63,477 nucleotides of DNA from a virus: the IMG/VR virus record IMGVR_UViG_3300009528_000014, positions 1-63,477 of that record; one strand, given 5' to 3'. The notes beneath the pieces are model-generated. The model saw only the letters and a list, made by a program, of their open reading frames with translations, was not told the origin of the DNA and did no database searches. Shown in pieces: positions 8,964 through 15,878 of this stretch (within the stretch, counting starts at the first letter, position 1; every line of letters begins with the position of its first letter). The translations under genes and the position numbers were made by a program.

Positions 8964-9309
8964 CTGTTTCTCCTTTCAAAACCATAAGTAATTTTTTTAC
9001 ATCATCATGGATTGGTGAGTTACTGAGTGAACCTTCCCTTACCTGAACTTCTATACCCTCAATTAATGCGGTTGTTTTCATTATTTTATATTCATCACAA
9101 TCCTTAAAATTAAATGGGCAACCATCGGGGCAACAAAGATTACATACTGGTTCGTCCTGCACCTTCCTTTCGTGAAAATACTCACATTCTTTCTTCTTTT
9201 CAATCTCCGCTATCGCATCCCTGTGCTTTTGGATTAGTAACCTTTCCTGTTCCATATTTCCTTCAATACCCGCAATCCTGTCCTGATAGAACTGAATGTC
9301 CTTATCCAT
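8935..9309 (-). CDS. Cys-rich protein, paralogue of the next gene upstream
   Basis: 124 residues. Helical N-terminus, then a Cys cluster (CEYFHERKV, VCNLCCPDGCPF, CDEYKIMKTTALIEG). The CDEYKIMKxTxxIE segment recurs as CNRYKIMKATEIAEE in the gene at 9312-9764, so the two are probably diverged duplicates. Likely metal binding. Its end overlaps the Rad50-like ATPase start by 29 bases, suggesting coupled expression and perhaps a functional link. Confidence 0.55.
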   Translation of the reverse strand: MDKDIQFYQDRIAGIEGNMEQERLLIQKHRDAIAEIEKKKECEYFHERKVQDEPVCNLCCPDGCPFNFKDCDEYKIMKTTALIEGIEVQVREGSLSNSPIHDDVKKLLMVLKGETDADSKSQVD

Positions 9310-9311
9310 AT

Positions 9312-9764
9312 TTATACTCCTTTCAGTATCCTTCTTATTTCAGTCCCATATCTTCTTACAACTTGAAAATCCGCAGGTGCTCCCGGGGCATGTGTGAAGT
9401 ACTCTTCCAATTCTTCTGCGATTTCAGTTGCTTTCATAATCTTATATCTATTACATCTTTTCCCATTATTTGTTCCGTCAAGGCAGGTCCTGCACTCTGA
9501 CAATTTATCCCGATACTCGCATTCGTTCCTTTCTATCTCGGCAATTCTGTATGCTTTTTCTATTGTTATTTTTAATTTACCTAATCCATCTTGCCAATTG
9601 AATAAATCCTCCCTTATTAAATCATTTGACTGTATTTTTAAAATTGAGTAGTCATGTAAAGTATATGTACTTTGCTCAGATATGGTTCCAGTAAATATAA
9701 CCCTTTTAAGTTCTTTAGTTTGTACATATTCAAGTATTACATCTTTTTCTTTTTCCTCATTCAT
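9312..9764 (-). CDS. Cys-motif protein, paralogue of the downstream gene
   Basis: 150 residues. N-terminal half is mixed beta/alpha; the C-terminal half holds CEYRDKLSECRTCLDG then KRCNRYKIMKATEIAEELEEY, matching the neighbouring gene in order and spacing. The Cys set suggests a zinc site. Two-base gap to the next gene. Function unknown. Confidence 0.55.
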   Translation of the reverse strand: MNEEKEKDVILEYVQTKELKRVIFTGTISEQSTYTLHDYSILKIQSNDLIREDLFNWQDGLGKLKITIEKAYRIAEIERNECEYRDKLSECRTCLDGTNNGKRCNRYKIMKATEIAEELEEYFTHAPGAPADFQVVRRYGTEIRRILKGV

Positions 9765-9773
9765 TTTTCCTTC

Positions 9774-10184
9774 TCAACTTTCCGGCACATCCCCGAACCC
9801 CCGGGACTGCCTGTAATCCTTCTTCCGTTCCCTGTAAATCGTATCAAGGCGCTCAGCTGCTTTGATTATCGCCTTGTAAATCCTTTCCATAGCTTCTTCC
9901 TTTATTCTTAGTTCAGCTGACTCTTTCTTTCCCTGGGCTTCCTTCTCGATGCCCGTTCCTTCGGTAGAACATTGTTTTTCATACTGAACCTTGGCACGCT
10001 CTCCTTTGTATATTCCCGCAGCCCATCCGATATGGATTGCATAACCAGAGAGCTTTCCCATAAGCCTACCTATCTCATCGAGGGGAATATCCTTGCCCTC
10101 TTCTATCCTATCCGCGATCTTCAAGGCGCCTACCACCGCTCCATCCTTTAAGTATTTATCCCAGTCAATTTGATACTCGCTCAT
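9774..10184 (-). CDS. Hypothetical helical protein
   Basis: 136 residues, mostly helical and charged. Contains DEIGRLMGKLSGYAIHIGWAAG and a long basic helix ending RERKKDYRQSRGFGDVPES. No domain recognised. It overlaps the start of the following gene set by the usual four bases and lies beside the possible annealing protein, so a DNA-metabolism role is only a contextual guess. Confidence 0.5.
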   Translation of the reverse strand: MSEYQIDWDKYLKDGAVVGALKIADRIEEGKDIPLDEIGRLMGKLSGYAIHIGWAAGIYKGERAKVQYEKQCSTEGTGIEKEAQGKKESAELRIKEEAMERIYKAIIKAAERLDTIYRERKKDYRQSRGFGDVPES

Positions 10185-11290
10185 TTTTTATCTTCCTTAA
10201 TCTCCTGTTCCTCTATGTTCAGGAACTCGAGCTGTTGGTCAATCTCATCCTTTTCTGAGGTCTTCTTTGCCTTCTTGCGTTTTGCAATGAGGTCAATCCG
10301 TTCTTTCGCTATCTCTTCAAGTTTTTTTAATTTCTCGTTCTTGTTGAGTGCGGGCTTTTCTTTCTCGCCATTCTTTTGAGGAGGTAGTCCCTTACCGTCC
10401 TGCTCTTTCGCTTCTTGTTCAGCATGAGTGATTTCTGCATCCGTGATGTCCTCGGGCTTGGTTTCAATGTTTATAATCTCAACGTCGGAATCAGGATTAC
10501 CTTCCTGAACGGCTTTACATGCCTGCTTCATCTGGGACATAGTTGCTATGTTCTTGAAGTAGAAAGGCTTGACGAGTGCCCTGTGGTATTTTGAGCCCGG
10601 GATTCTTTCCGCTTTGATATTACCCACAGTCATAGACGCCGTTCTTAATAGGGCATTGTTCCGGCAGATTGTGAAAGCCATCCTATCCGCCGTCTTTGTC
10701 CTCTGTATATTCTTCTTCCTGAGTTTTACTATCTCCGGGTCGTTTATGTTAATCCACATCCACATCTGACCCCGAGGGTCAATGCAATATTTTGCACTAT
10801 TTGGGTACGGGGGTGTCATGTTCTCGGTTCCCATTTGACCGGATTCGGGACATTTATCTATTAATTTTGATAGCTCCTCAACCCAGTACATACCGAGGTC
10901 AAGGCACAGGCTATTACTCACCACCTGCACTGCCCCCATCGGTGTATAACCGAACAACATAATAGCCACATACCACCTTGCAATAATTCCATGTTCTTTT
11001 TCGGCGTACGGATTGCTTCTTTGCATTCCATCGATTATCTGATAATTTATCGGGAAGTCGCTCACGCCTGAGATTTGATTCATTTTGTTGCAACCCTTAG
11101 CGCCAATCCCCCACTTAATAGAGTCGCCGAAGCCTATCGGATAAATCTCCCCCAACTCTTCCATTAGCCACATCTCAGCCTGCCCAGATATGAGCTCACC
11201 CTTGTCATTACGCCGGAGCCGGGTGATTTTGGTATCCCCTATCATAACGAGTTCGTTACCTTTAATTGTTAGTGATTTTTCTTTGTCCAT
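10181..11290 (-). CDS. Hypothetical phage protein, possible single-strand annealing (RecT-like) protein
   Basis: 369 residues. The N-terminal two thirds is a globular alpha/beta domain with a segment KTADRMAFTICRNNALLRTA, reminiscent of the Arg/Asn-rich helix seen in some RecT/Sak-type annealing proteins; the last third is a charged low-complexity tail (DITDAEITHAEQEAKEQDG and Lys/Glu-rich helix). This tail pattern is common in phage annealing proteins. Location beside an SbcC-like ATPase fits a recombination pair. The family call is weak; it may be something else entirely. Confidence 0.35.
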   Translation of the reverse strand: MDKEKSLTIKGNELVMIGDTKITRLRRNDKGELISGQAEMWLMEELGEIYPIGFGDSIKWGIGAKGCNKMNQISGVSDFPINYQIIDGMQRSNPYAEKEHGIIARWYVAIMLFGYTPMGAVQVVSNSLCLDLGMYWVEELSKLIDKCPESGQMGTENMTPPYPNSAKYCIDPRGQMWMWININDPEIVKLRKKNIQRTKTADRMAFTICRNNALLRTASMTVGNIKAERIPGSKYHRALVKPFYFKNIATMSQMKQACKAVQEGNPDSDVEIINIETKPEDITDAEITHAEQEAKEQDGKGLPPQKNGEKEKPALNKNEKLKKLEEIAKERIDLIAKRKKAKKTSEKDEIDQQLEFLNIEEQEIKEDKK

Positions 11291-11667
11291 TATTTACCTC
11301 TCATTTCTTTAATAACTTTATCAATCTTTTCTTTCGCCTCAAGCATAACCTTTCGTGTGTGCTCAAGTCGTTGGAGTAAATATTCCTTAGCCCATTTCAA
11401 TCTTTCGATTTCATTATACATGTCGAATTCCTTATCCGACATGCTCATAAACTTGTCGACATGGTCGCAAAGTATCGAAACGCCAGGCTTGCGAATACCC
11501 TTATGCTCCCTTGAACTAAAAACTATACCATGCCCGCTATCGGTAAACTGTATCTTCGGAATCTTGTTAAACTTCTCGGCTATCTTAGGGCTTGAGGTAT
11601 AAGATCTGTACCTTATATCTTCTGAATGTCTACAATCGGTATTGTAACCAACCAGTTCGTAGACCAC
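11290..11667 (-). CDS. Hypothetical protein
   Basis: 125 residues; GTG start at 11667 chosen because AAGGAGGGAACG precedes it. N-terminal mixed fold with DSGHGIVFSSREHKG, then a C-terminal coiled-coil-like helix (IERLKWAKEYLLQRLEHTRKVM). No family recognised. One-base overlap with the following gene. Confidence 0.5.
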   Translation of the reverse strand: MVYELVGYNTDCRHSEDIRYRSYTSSPKIAEKFNKIPKIQFTDSGHGIVFSSREHKGIRKPGVSILCDHVDKFMSMSDKEFDMYNEIERLKWAKEYLLQRLEHTRKVMLEAKEKIDKVIKEMRGK

Positions 11668-11677
11668 CGTTCCCTCC

Positions 11678-12052
11678 TTATTTTATAATTCTAATTTTAT
11701 AAACAATATCTTCCTTTTGGTCTTCGGGTGCCAAAGTGTTCGTTCTGATATAAACCTTTTCACCCACGGATGGCCTATTATCGATATGTTCCCAATAAAG
11801 CGGATGGGCAGTACTGAATAAGTCTCCAGGCTGTAAGTCTTTAGCTTTTATCTTTGGCTTTCTATCGAGCTCAGGATAGCTACATATTTTATCTATTCCA
11901 TCTACGGCTTGGAGTATTTTTTCAAAATGTTTTTCTGTTTTTGGGAACGTACCGTACTGCTGAAGTAACTGCGTGTGAGTTTTAATAACGGTAAGTGAGT
12001 TTCTTATTTCTCCTGCGAATGTTTCTCGACCTTCCTTAAAAGACTGGCTCAT
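11678..12052 (-). CDS. Hypothetical protein with small beta-rich C-terminal domain
   Basis: 124 residues, RBS GGAGGTGATGA. The N-terminal helix pair (RNSLTVIKTHTQLLQQYG) superficially resembles a histidine-kinase dimerisation helix but lacks the phospho-acceptor His. The C-terminal part IKAKDLQPGDLFST ... VYIRTNT is a small beta barrel commonly seen in phage hypothetical proteins. No function assigned. Confidence 0.5.
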   Translation of the reverse strand: MSQSFKEGRETFAGEIRNSLTVIKTHTQLLQQYGTFPKTEKHFEKILQAVDGIDKICSYPELDRKPKIKAKDLQPGDLFSTAHPLYWEHIDNRPSVGEKVYIRTNTLAPEDQKEDIVYKIRIIK

Positions 12053-12055
12053 TCA

Positions 12056-12262
12056 TCACCTCCACCAATAAATTATAACCGTCGCCGGGCGGGTCATGTC
12101 AATGCCGATATGCTCACGAAAACCCATATTATTTATCTTCATCATATAAAAGATTTCATATTGAATACGCTCATGTAGCATAAAGCATCTGAAATCACCC
12201 TTCCTTAATGCTTGAGCTTCCATAACCTCAAGATAGACTCGTTCGAGTTGCTTAAAATTCAT
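12056..12262 (-). CDS. Hypothetical small protein
   Basis: 68 residues, GGAGAATAG before the ATG. Contains FMLHERIQYEIFYMMKINN, a Met-rich amphipathic helix, and a Trp-Trp-Arg C-terminus. Overlaps the next gene upstream by four bases. Not recognised. Confidence 0.45.
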   Translation of the reverse strand: MNFKQLERVYLEVMEAQALRKGDFRCFMLHERIQYEIFYMMKINNMGFREHIGIDMTRPATVIIYWWR

Positions 12263-12504
12263 CTATTCTCCTTATCATCCATCTTTGGCGAGGCAGGGGG
12301 ATCACCCCTGTTTAACAGCCGTGCATATTGACTGCCTCGCATGCCGTCATTTCGTAAAACGGCATTCGTCCTAATCTCCTCTGCAACACCCGGGAGTATG
12401 GGCTGGACTACGGTTGCACTTAGGCGATCGCCACAACTTGAGTGATGAACTCTTGTGGTTATCTCCCCGCCAGAGATGGATGACTTTAGTTTTTTAATGT
12501 TCAC
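12259..12504 (-). CDS. Hypothetical small protein
   Basis: 81 residues, GTG start with GGGAGTCAA upstream. Low hydrophobicity, with a single Cys and Arg-rich stretches (GMRGSQYARLLNRGD). No motif recognised. It overlaps the 3' end of the regulator gene by 11 bases and should be co-transcribed with it. Confidence 0.45.
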   Translation of the reverse strand: MNIKKLKSSISGGEITTRVHHSSCGDRLSATVVQPILPGVAEEIRTNAVLRNDGMRGSQYARLLNRGDPPASPKMDDKENR

Positions 12505-12982
12505 TTGACTCCCTTTCGACCACTTCTTTCAATCTATCCCTTTCGCACTTCAATTCTTCAATCTCCCTTTCCGCTTCTTCAAGCAGGGAGTTATCAATTT
12601 TCACTTTTTGAAAATGCTGATTTATTTTATGTGCTTCCTGCTCCCTCGGTATGCTTTTGCCCGTTGCCCAATTATGAATCGTCTGTCTTGACACTCCGGT
12701 TGCATTCTGTATTTCAGTAAGCTCAAGAAGGGCCCAGTTCCCTACCCTATACAACCTTTTCATTATGTCTGCGATTTTCTGCGAGTTTATTGTAGGAACT
12801 CCATGAACATAGGAAGGATTCTTTAAAATAAACTTTTCCATTTTTCTTTTCGTTCTCTTGCTTGGGTTGGACTTGCCCGAGAGAATCTTGGATACTGCCA
12901 TCGGGGTTAGCTTAAATTCATCGGCAAGCCCTCTTTGGCTCATTCCTTTATTTATTAGTATGTTCTTAATTTCATTTATCAT
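12494..12982 (-). CDS. Double helix-turn-helix (XRE-type) transcriptional regulator
   Basis: 162 residues. First HTH at about 9-40 (GMSQRGLADEFKLTPMAVSKILSG); second at about 85-112 (LTEIQNATGVSRQTIHNWATGK); then a C-terminal coiled coil (about 125-160) likely to dimerise. ATG preceded by GGGGGAATACT. Directly upstream lie a 21-bp palindrome overlapping a candidate -10 element and a terminator-like hairpin, the usual arrangement for an autoregulated phage repressor or Cro-type switch protein. It heads the DNA-metabolism operon. Whether it maintains lysogeny is inference. Confidence 0.85.
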   Translation of the reverse strand: MINEIKNILINKGMSQRGLADEFKLTPMAVSKILSGKSNPSKRTKRKMEKFILKNPSYVHGVPTINSQKIADIMKRLYRVGNWALLELTEIQNATGVSRQTIHNWATGKSIPREQEAHKINQHFQKVKIDNSLLEEAEREIEELKCERDRLKEVVERESSEH

Positions 12983-13161
12983 AGTATTCCCCCAAAAAGA
13001 AAGCGGGGCAATCGTTTGACTGCTCCGCTTGATACTACCACATAATGTATGGCATTATGTAAGACACACAAGAGGTATACAAATGTATGTCCTATAAGAT
13101 ATATTATGTTTCCACTTGTAAAAAGCATATACTCATAAGACGGTATTTCCATTCCTGCCAT
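12979..13161 (-). CDS. Possible 60-residue membrane protein (doubtful)
   Basis: An open frame of 60 codons with a reasonable RBS (GGAGATGGGCAG) and a hydrophobic middle. However, its second half coincides with the palindromic operator, a candidate promoter and a terminator-like hairpin upstream of the regulator. The frame may therefore be fortuitous and the stretch may be regulatory DNA. Confidence 0.25.
   Translation of the reverse strand: MAGMEIPSYEYMLFTSGNIIYLIGHTFVYLLCVLHNAIHYVVVSSGAVKRLPRFLFGGIL
12994..13030 (-). terminator. Terminator-like hairpin just upstream of the HTH regulator
   Basis: On the minus strand AAGCGG-A-GCA pairs with TGC-C-CCGCTT (13030-13021 with 13010-13001), followed by TTCTTTTT and then the regulator's GGGGGA ribosome-binding site. 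The position between promoter and start codon suggests an attenuator, or a terminator for transcription arriving from 13444. Confidence 0.6.
13040..13060. promoter_or_regulatory. Candidate operator: 21-bp palindrome
   Basis: ACATAATG and CATTATGT form perfect 8-bp arms around a 5-bp centre. One arm contains the candidate -10 (CATAAT) of the promoter at 13054-13082. It lies 58 bp upstream of the HTH regulator start, consistent with autoregulation. Confidence 0.55.
13054..13082 (-). promoter_or_regulatory. Candidate promoter of the regulator operon
   Basis: TTGTAT (13082-13077), 17-bp spacer, CATAAT (13059-13054). The -35 is weak (3/6), the -10 good (5/6). Support comes mainly from overlap with the palindrome at 13040-13060. 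Confidence 0.4.
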
Positions 13162-13444
13162 CTGCCCATCTCCTTATTATCATGGTAGTTACGAAATCCA
13201 GAAAAGTCGATAAATCCATCTTTATATCCTGCCCAGTATTTTCCTTAAAATCTTTTTCCCAGTTCTTTATCGCCTTTAATAATGCCCGCTTTTTCTCCGG
13301 TGTTACTCTCATGTTTATCTTCTCTGTCTTTCTGTTTAATAAGAAATTGTCCCTTAGGAATATAAAGAACTCTTCTCTCCCGTTGTCCTCTTTTTCCAGA
13401 TACTTGAATATATGTTCAAGTGTTCTATCTTTCATAAAATCCAA
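13133..13444 (-). CDS. Ribbon-helix-helix-like small protein
   Basis: 103 residues. The start is TTG at 13444, 9 bases after GGGGGA; the internal ATG at 13435 lacks an RBS. The middle reads TEKINMRVTPEKKRALLKAI, a beta strand followed by a helix as in RHH (Arc/MobC/ParG-type) DNA-binding proteins, then a long helical part. First gene after the structured leader at 13475-13561. DNA binding is inferred from the strand-helix pattern; the specific role is unknown. Confidence 0.5.
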   Translation of the reverse strand: MDFMKDRTLEHIFKYLEKEDNGREEFFIFLRDNFLLNRKTEKINMRVTPEKKRALLKAIKNWEKDFKENTGQDIKMDLSTFLDFVTTMIIRRWADGRNGNTVL

Positions 13445-13608
13445 ATTTCATTATCCCCCATAAAGTGGAGAACACCACCGAGATGAGGACCTGACAAGTC
13501 AGGTTCCCGGTGGCGCCCTCCTGAGAAAAGAAAAAAACCGATACAACTAATTTGTATCGGTCTGATTTTTCTTCTTACTATTACTTGTTTTATCCTCATC
13601 TTACTCAT
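13432..13608 (-). CDS. Possible leader ORF (58 codons) at the 5' end of the 13618 promoter transcript
   Basis: ATG at 13608 lies about 3 nt after the predicted transcription start and the frame runs through both the terminator and the nested hairpin to a TGA at 13434-13432, just inside the next gene. No RBS is possible, so translation would be leaderless. A ribosome on it would disrupt the terminator. Codon content is unremarkable; this may simply be an open frame. Confidence 0.2.
   Translation of the reverse strand: MSKMRIKQVIVRRKIRPIQISCIGFFLFSGGRHREPDLSGPHLGGVLHFMGDNEIWIL
13475..13513 (-). ncRNA. Nested hairpin in the mRNA leader
   Basis: Inner stem ACCTGA/TCAGGT (13489-13494 with 13499-13504, loop of 4) inside an outer stem CCACCG/CGGTGG (13475-13480 with 13508-13513). 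It lies between the terminator at 13537 and the RHH-like gene, so it belongs to the leader of that gene. Could act with the terminator as a regulatory leader; no known riboswitch class recognised. Confidence 0.45.
13531..13561 (-). terminator. Strong intrinsic terminator
   Basis: Perfect 10-bp stem ACCGATACAA/TTGTATCGGT (13537-13546 with 13552-13561), 5-nt loop, followed on the minus strand by a run of seven or more T residues. It ends the lipoprotein/PH-domain unit, but also lies only about 50 nt downstream of the consensus promoter at 13618-13646. Confidence 0.85.
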
Positions 13609-13617
13609 CGCGTTTTC

Positions 13618-13646
13618 ATTATACCACAGGGTCTTTTATTTGTCAA
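13618..13646 (-). promoter_or_regulatory. Perfect-consensus sigma70 promoter
   Basis: TTGACA (13646-13641), 17-bp spacer, TATAAT (13623-13618), 12/12 matches. Predicted start near 13611. Transcription would meet the terminator at 13531-13561 after about 50 nt, so the product is either a small RNA of about 80 nt or an attenuated leader for the control operon. Confidence 0.85.
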
Positions 13647-13671
13647 GCAAAAAATGAAAATATTTTTTTTC

Positions 13672-14145
13672 TTACAAAACCTTCAGCTTGGTAATTTCAT
13701 TTTTTATTTCTTCTGGATTTTTAATTCCTTTAAAATTTACTTCTAATCCTCCTGTTGCCGAAGAACCCATTTCTATATCTCCTATTCGCAAAATACGCTG
13801 CATAATTGTTTGATTTAGATTTATACCTTTAATATCCTTTAATTCAATCTCTTGAGTTCTTTTAGAAATAATTCCCTTTTTCTCAATTACTCTTTTATTA
13901 GTGACAATAAATTTGAAAGACATTTTTTTTAGGACTGCGGAGAAAGTAAAAATTAATCCAAGTCCAATTATAAGACCAACTGATGCTAACATTTCAAGAA
14001 GTTTTAAAAAATCAAATTTTATTCCGTACCATATTAAGCCTACATTAAGTCCAATCAGAATAATCCATCCCAAAATTAATGAAGGTATCCAATTCAACCA
14101 TGATGGACTTAAATCATAAATTGTTTTTTCTTTCTCTTTTTCCAT
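13672..14145 (-). CDS. PH-domain (bPH2) membrane protein
   Basis: 157 residues. Two transmembrane helices (about 17-40 and 48-72) followed by a bacterial PH-like domain with FIVTNKRVIEKKGIISKRTQEIELKDI, a hallmark of YdbS/bPH2 proteins, and the closing GSSATGGLEVNFKGIKNPEEI. Function of this family is generally unknown. It lies 32 bases downstream of the lipoprotein gene, under the same leaderless promoter, and both look like cell-envelope morons (lysogenic conversion or superinfection exclusion) rather than virion genes; that role is inference. Confidence 0.8.
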   Translation of the reverse strand: MEKEKEKTIYDLSPSWLNWIPSLILGWIILIGLNVGLIWYGIKFDFLKLLEMLASVGLIIGLGLIFTFSAVLKKMSFKFIVTNKRVIEKKGIISKRTQEIELKDIKGINLNQTIMQRILRIGDIEMGSSATGGLEVNFKGIKNPEEIKNEITKLKVL

Positions 14146-14177
14146 GTTTCCTTCTTATTTTTTAATTTGAAATAAAT

Positions 14178-14822
14178 TCATTGCAGAACTATTTTATAAT
14201 TGGAGATTGAATTGCTTCCCATTCTGGAATAAATCTTAATATATAAATCTTGCCGAGGATTTATGTCTCCAGTTTCAATATATTCGTCATTATTGTCGAT
14301 TTCATGGGATTCCCCGATTTTATTATATTCAGAATCGTATAATTCAATATCATAATTGCAAGTTGATGGAATCTGAATTAAATAAATTCTCAAAATTCCC
14401 AACTGACTTCTTTTGTAATAATCAACATCATTCAAATTATGAATTGTCCCTAAAATTACAGAGGAAAAAACAGCAGAAGCAGATAAAAAAGTATCATTGT
14501 ATTCATACATATCACCTGGCAAGGGTAATAATTCAAAATCCGCCCTTATCACTTTACCGAAAAATAGACACATGTCTTTAAACGATTTATGATAACCTTG
14601 CTTATCTGCTTTTAAAAGATAATTCGCGGGGTTCAACTCATCAATGATGTAGAATCCTTCCGAATCCGTCAAGGTACTTCTCTCCCCCATAACTATGCTG
14701 ATGGTGGCACCCTGAATAATATAGTCTCCGCTTTTAACATACCCCTCCACACTCTTCTCACCACAACCACAACTTGGCATAAGGAAAATGAGGAGAGAGA
14801 AAAAGAGTAACCGTCGTTTCAT
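14178..14822 (-). CDS. Lipoprotein with carboxypeptidase-regulatory-like and beta-sandwich domains
   Basis: 214 residues. Signal peptide MKRRLLFFSLLIFLMPSC with Cys18 lipobox. Residues about 25-95 form a CarboxypepD_reg-like domain (VEGYVKSGDYIIQGATI ... TLTDSEGFYIIDELNPANYLLKADKQGY). Residues about 105-214 resemble a pre-peptidase C-terminal (PPC) beta sandwich (YEYNDTF ... DVDYY). The start ATG is the only plausible one, and the -10 element ends just 6 bases before it, so the mRNA should lack a leader. Probably an envelope-anchored, phage-encoded surface protein expressed independently of the late operon; an exclusion role is possible but unproven. Confidence 0.8.
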   Translation of the reverse strand: MKRRLLFFSLLIFLMPSCGCGEKSVEGYVKSGDYIIQGATISIVMGERSTLTDSEGFYIIDELNPANYLLKADKQGYHKSFKDMCLFFGKVIRADFELLPLPGDMYEYNDTFLSASAVFSSVILGTIHNLNDVDYYKRSQLGILRIYLIQIPSTCNYDIELYDSEYNKIGESHEIDNNDEYIETGDINPRQDLYIKIYSRMGSNSISNYKIVLQ

Positions 14823-14828
14823 GTTTCT

Positions 14829-14857
14829 ATTATATTTATAGTTTACATGTTTGTCAA
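14829..14857 (-). promoter_or_regulatory. Perfect-consensus sigma70 promoter (leaderless lipoprotein mRNA)
   Basis: TTGACA (14857-14852), 17-bp spacer, TATAAT (14834-14829), 12/12 matches. Six bases AGAAAC separate it from the ATG at 14822, placing the expected +1 at or within a base of the start codon. Confidence 0.9.
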
Positions 14858-14941
14858 GTAAATAATCAATAAACTTTGTTTTGTCAGTTTTTTTACTGGT
14901 TTGTAAAAAATCAGAAAGATATTCTACGAGAAGGAAGGGAA

Positions 14942-14964
14942 GGCGGGCTAATTGAAAGCCCGCC
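14942..14964 (-). terminator. Terminator at the end of the late operon
   Basis: GGCGGGCT/AGCCCGCC stem of 8 bp with a 7-nt loop directly after the holin-like gene, followed by TTCCCTTCCTT on the minus strand. The U-tract is imperfect, but the GC stem is strong and position fits the end of the late transcript. Confidence 0.6.
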
Positions 14965-14972
14965 CATTTGTG

Positions 14973-15257
14973 TTAAGCGGATTTTTTCTTAATCAAATCA
15001 AGCACGAACTTGACGGCTCCCGACACGATACCGGCAGCAAGTACACCGGTGATCAGAGCCGTTGGTATGTCCGTAAACATCTTGACCAGATAACCGAGAT
15101 ATGCAAACCCCAACCCCAGTACCTGAGCAAGTGCCATGATGATTTTGTTCTCAATCTCATCCGGCAGGAACGCCTTCGCACATTCGGTGAATGAGAAAAC
15201 AAGTACACCGATTACTAAGATGTTCTTAATCCCAACACTCGTCAAAAGCTCTTCCAT
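14973..15257 (-). CDS. Holin-like membrane protein
   Basis: 94 residues with hydrophobic segments at about 10-28, 42-62 and 66-88, and a basic C-terminus DLIKKKSA. Size, topology and position next to two cell-wall peptidase-like genes fit a phage holin, which permeabilises the inner membrane to release endolysin. No specific holin family recognised. Last gene of the late operon, followed by a hairpin terminator. Confidence 0.65.
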   Translation of the reverse strand: MEELLTSVGIKNILVIGVLVFSFTECAKAFLPDEIENKIIMALAQVLGLGFAYLGYLVKMFTDIPTALITGVLAAGIVSGAVKFVLDLIKKKSA

Positions 15258-15272
15258 AACTACCTCCTTGTT

Positions 15273-15878
15273 TTATTTTAAATATTCTCCCCATACCTTG
15301 AAGAGCAGATTACTATTTATACAATTATTCGGCGACGGAAGCGGGTCGTTTATGCCTTGTGAACTCAATATTATATCCTCAACTCTCGCCGAATCAAAGA
15401 CAATCTCATGGCAATGATAATGCGATCTACTCCCCAGCCCTATTCTAAAGATAGAAAACAAACAGAATATTAAGGCATACCAATCGTACTTCGCACCTAT
15501 GAATTGCTTTTTACGCTTGTTCCATTTAAAACAAACTAATCGGTAAAACTCGTCCGTTATATGATTTTGACGTTCCTCACTGATTTTCTCTTTTAGTCTC
15601 CATACTTCTATGTCCATTCTTTTTGTTTGTTTTTTCCACCACTTCTCATCAATCCTGTCCCTCGTAGCCCTCGGGGGATGGGCATGTATAATATATGATG
15701 GGTCTTTATCTATCATTCCGATATGGTTATACCCGTTAAGAACATCCGTGTTGTTTATCTTGCAGATTCGCTCATTCAGTTCTTGGGTATGACCCCCGAT
15801 ATTTTTAAACCAGCGGGTTTTACGATTGGTTTTCCATAGTAAATAATCCCCATGCTTTAAAATCCCGGAAGGTATCAT
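15273..15878 (-). CDS. YiiX-like permuted NlpC/P60 (papain-like) protein
   Basis: 201 residues. The N-terminus LKHGDYLLWKT and YNHIGMIDKDPSYIIHAHPP supplies the GD and catalytic-His segments first, while the Cys comes later in SHYHCHEIVFDSA: the circularly permuted order of the YiiX/LRAT-type NlpC/P60 group. These are predicted amidases or peptidases. Located between the NlpC/P60 gene and the holin-like gene, so it is probably part of the lysis cassette or an envelope modifier. It overlaps the upstream gene by four bases. Confidence 0.65.
   Translation of the reverse strand: MIPSGILKHGDYLLWKTNRKTRWFKNIGGHTQELNERICKINNTDVLNGYNHIGMIDKDPSYIIHAHPPRATRDRIDEKWWKKQTKRMDIEVWRLKEKISEERQNHITDEFYRLVCFKWNKRKKQFIGAKYDWYALIFCLFSIFRIGLGSRSHYHCHEIVFDSARVEDIILSSQGINDPLPSPNNCINSNLLFKVWGEYLK

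Noticed and set aside
11678-12052. Histidine-kinase-like helix (RNSLTVIKTHTQLL)
   Set aside because: Lacks the phospho-acceptor His at the normal position and has no ATPase domain.
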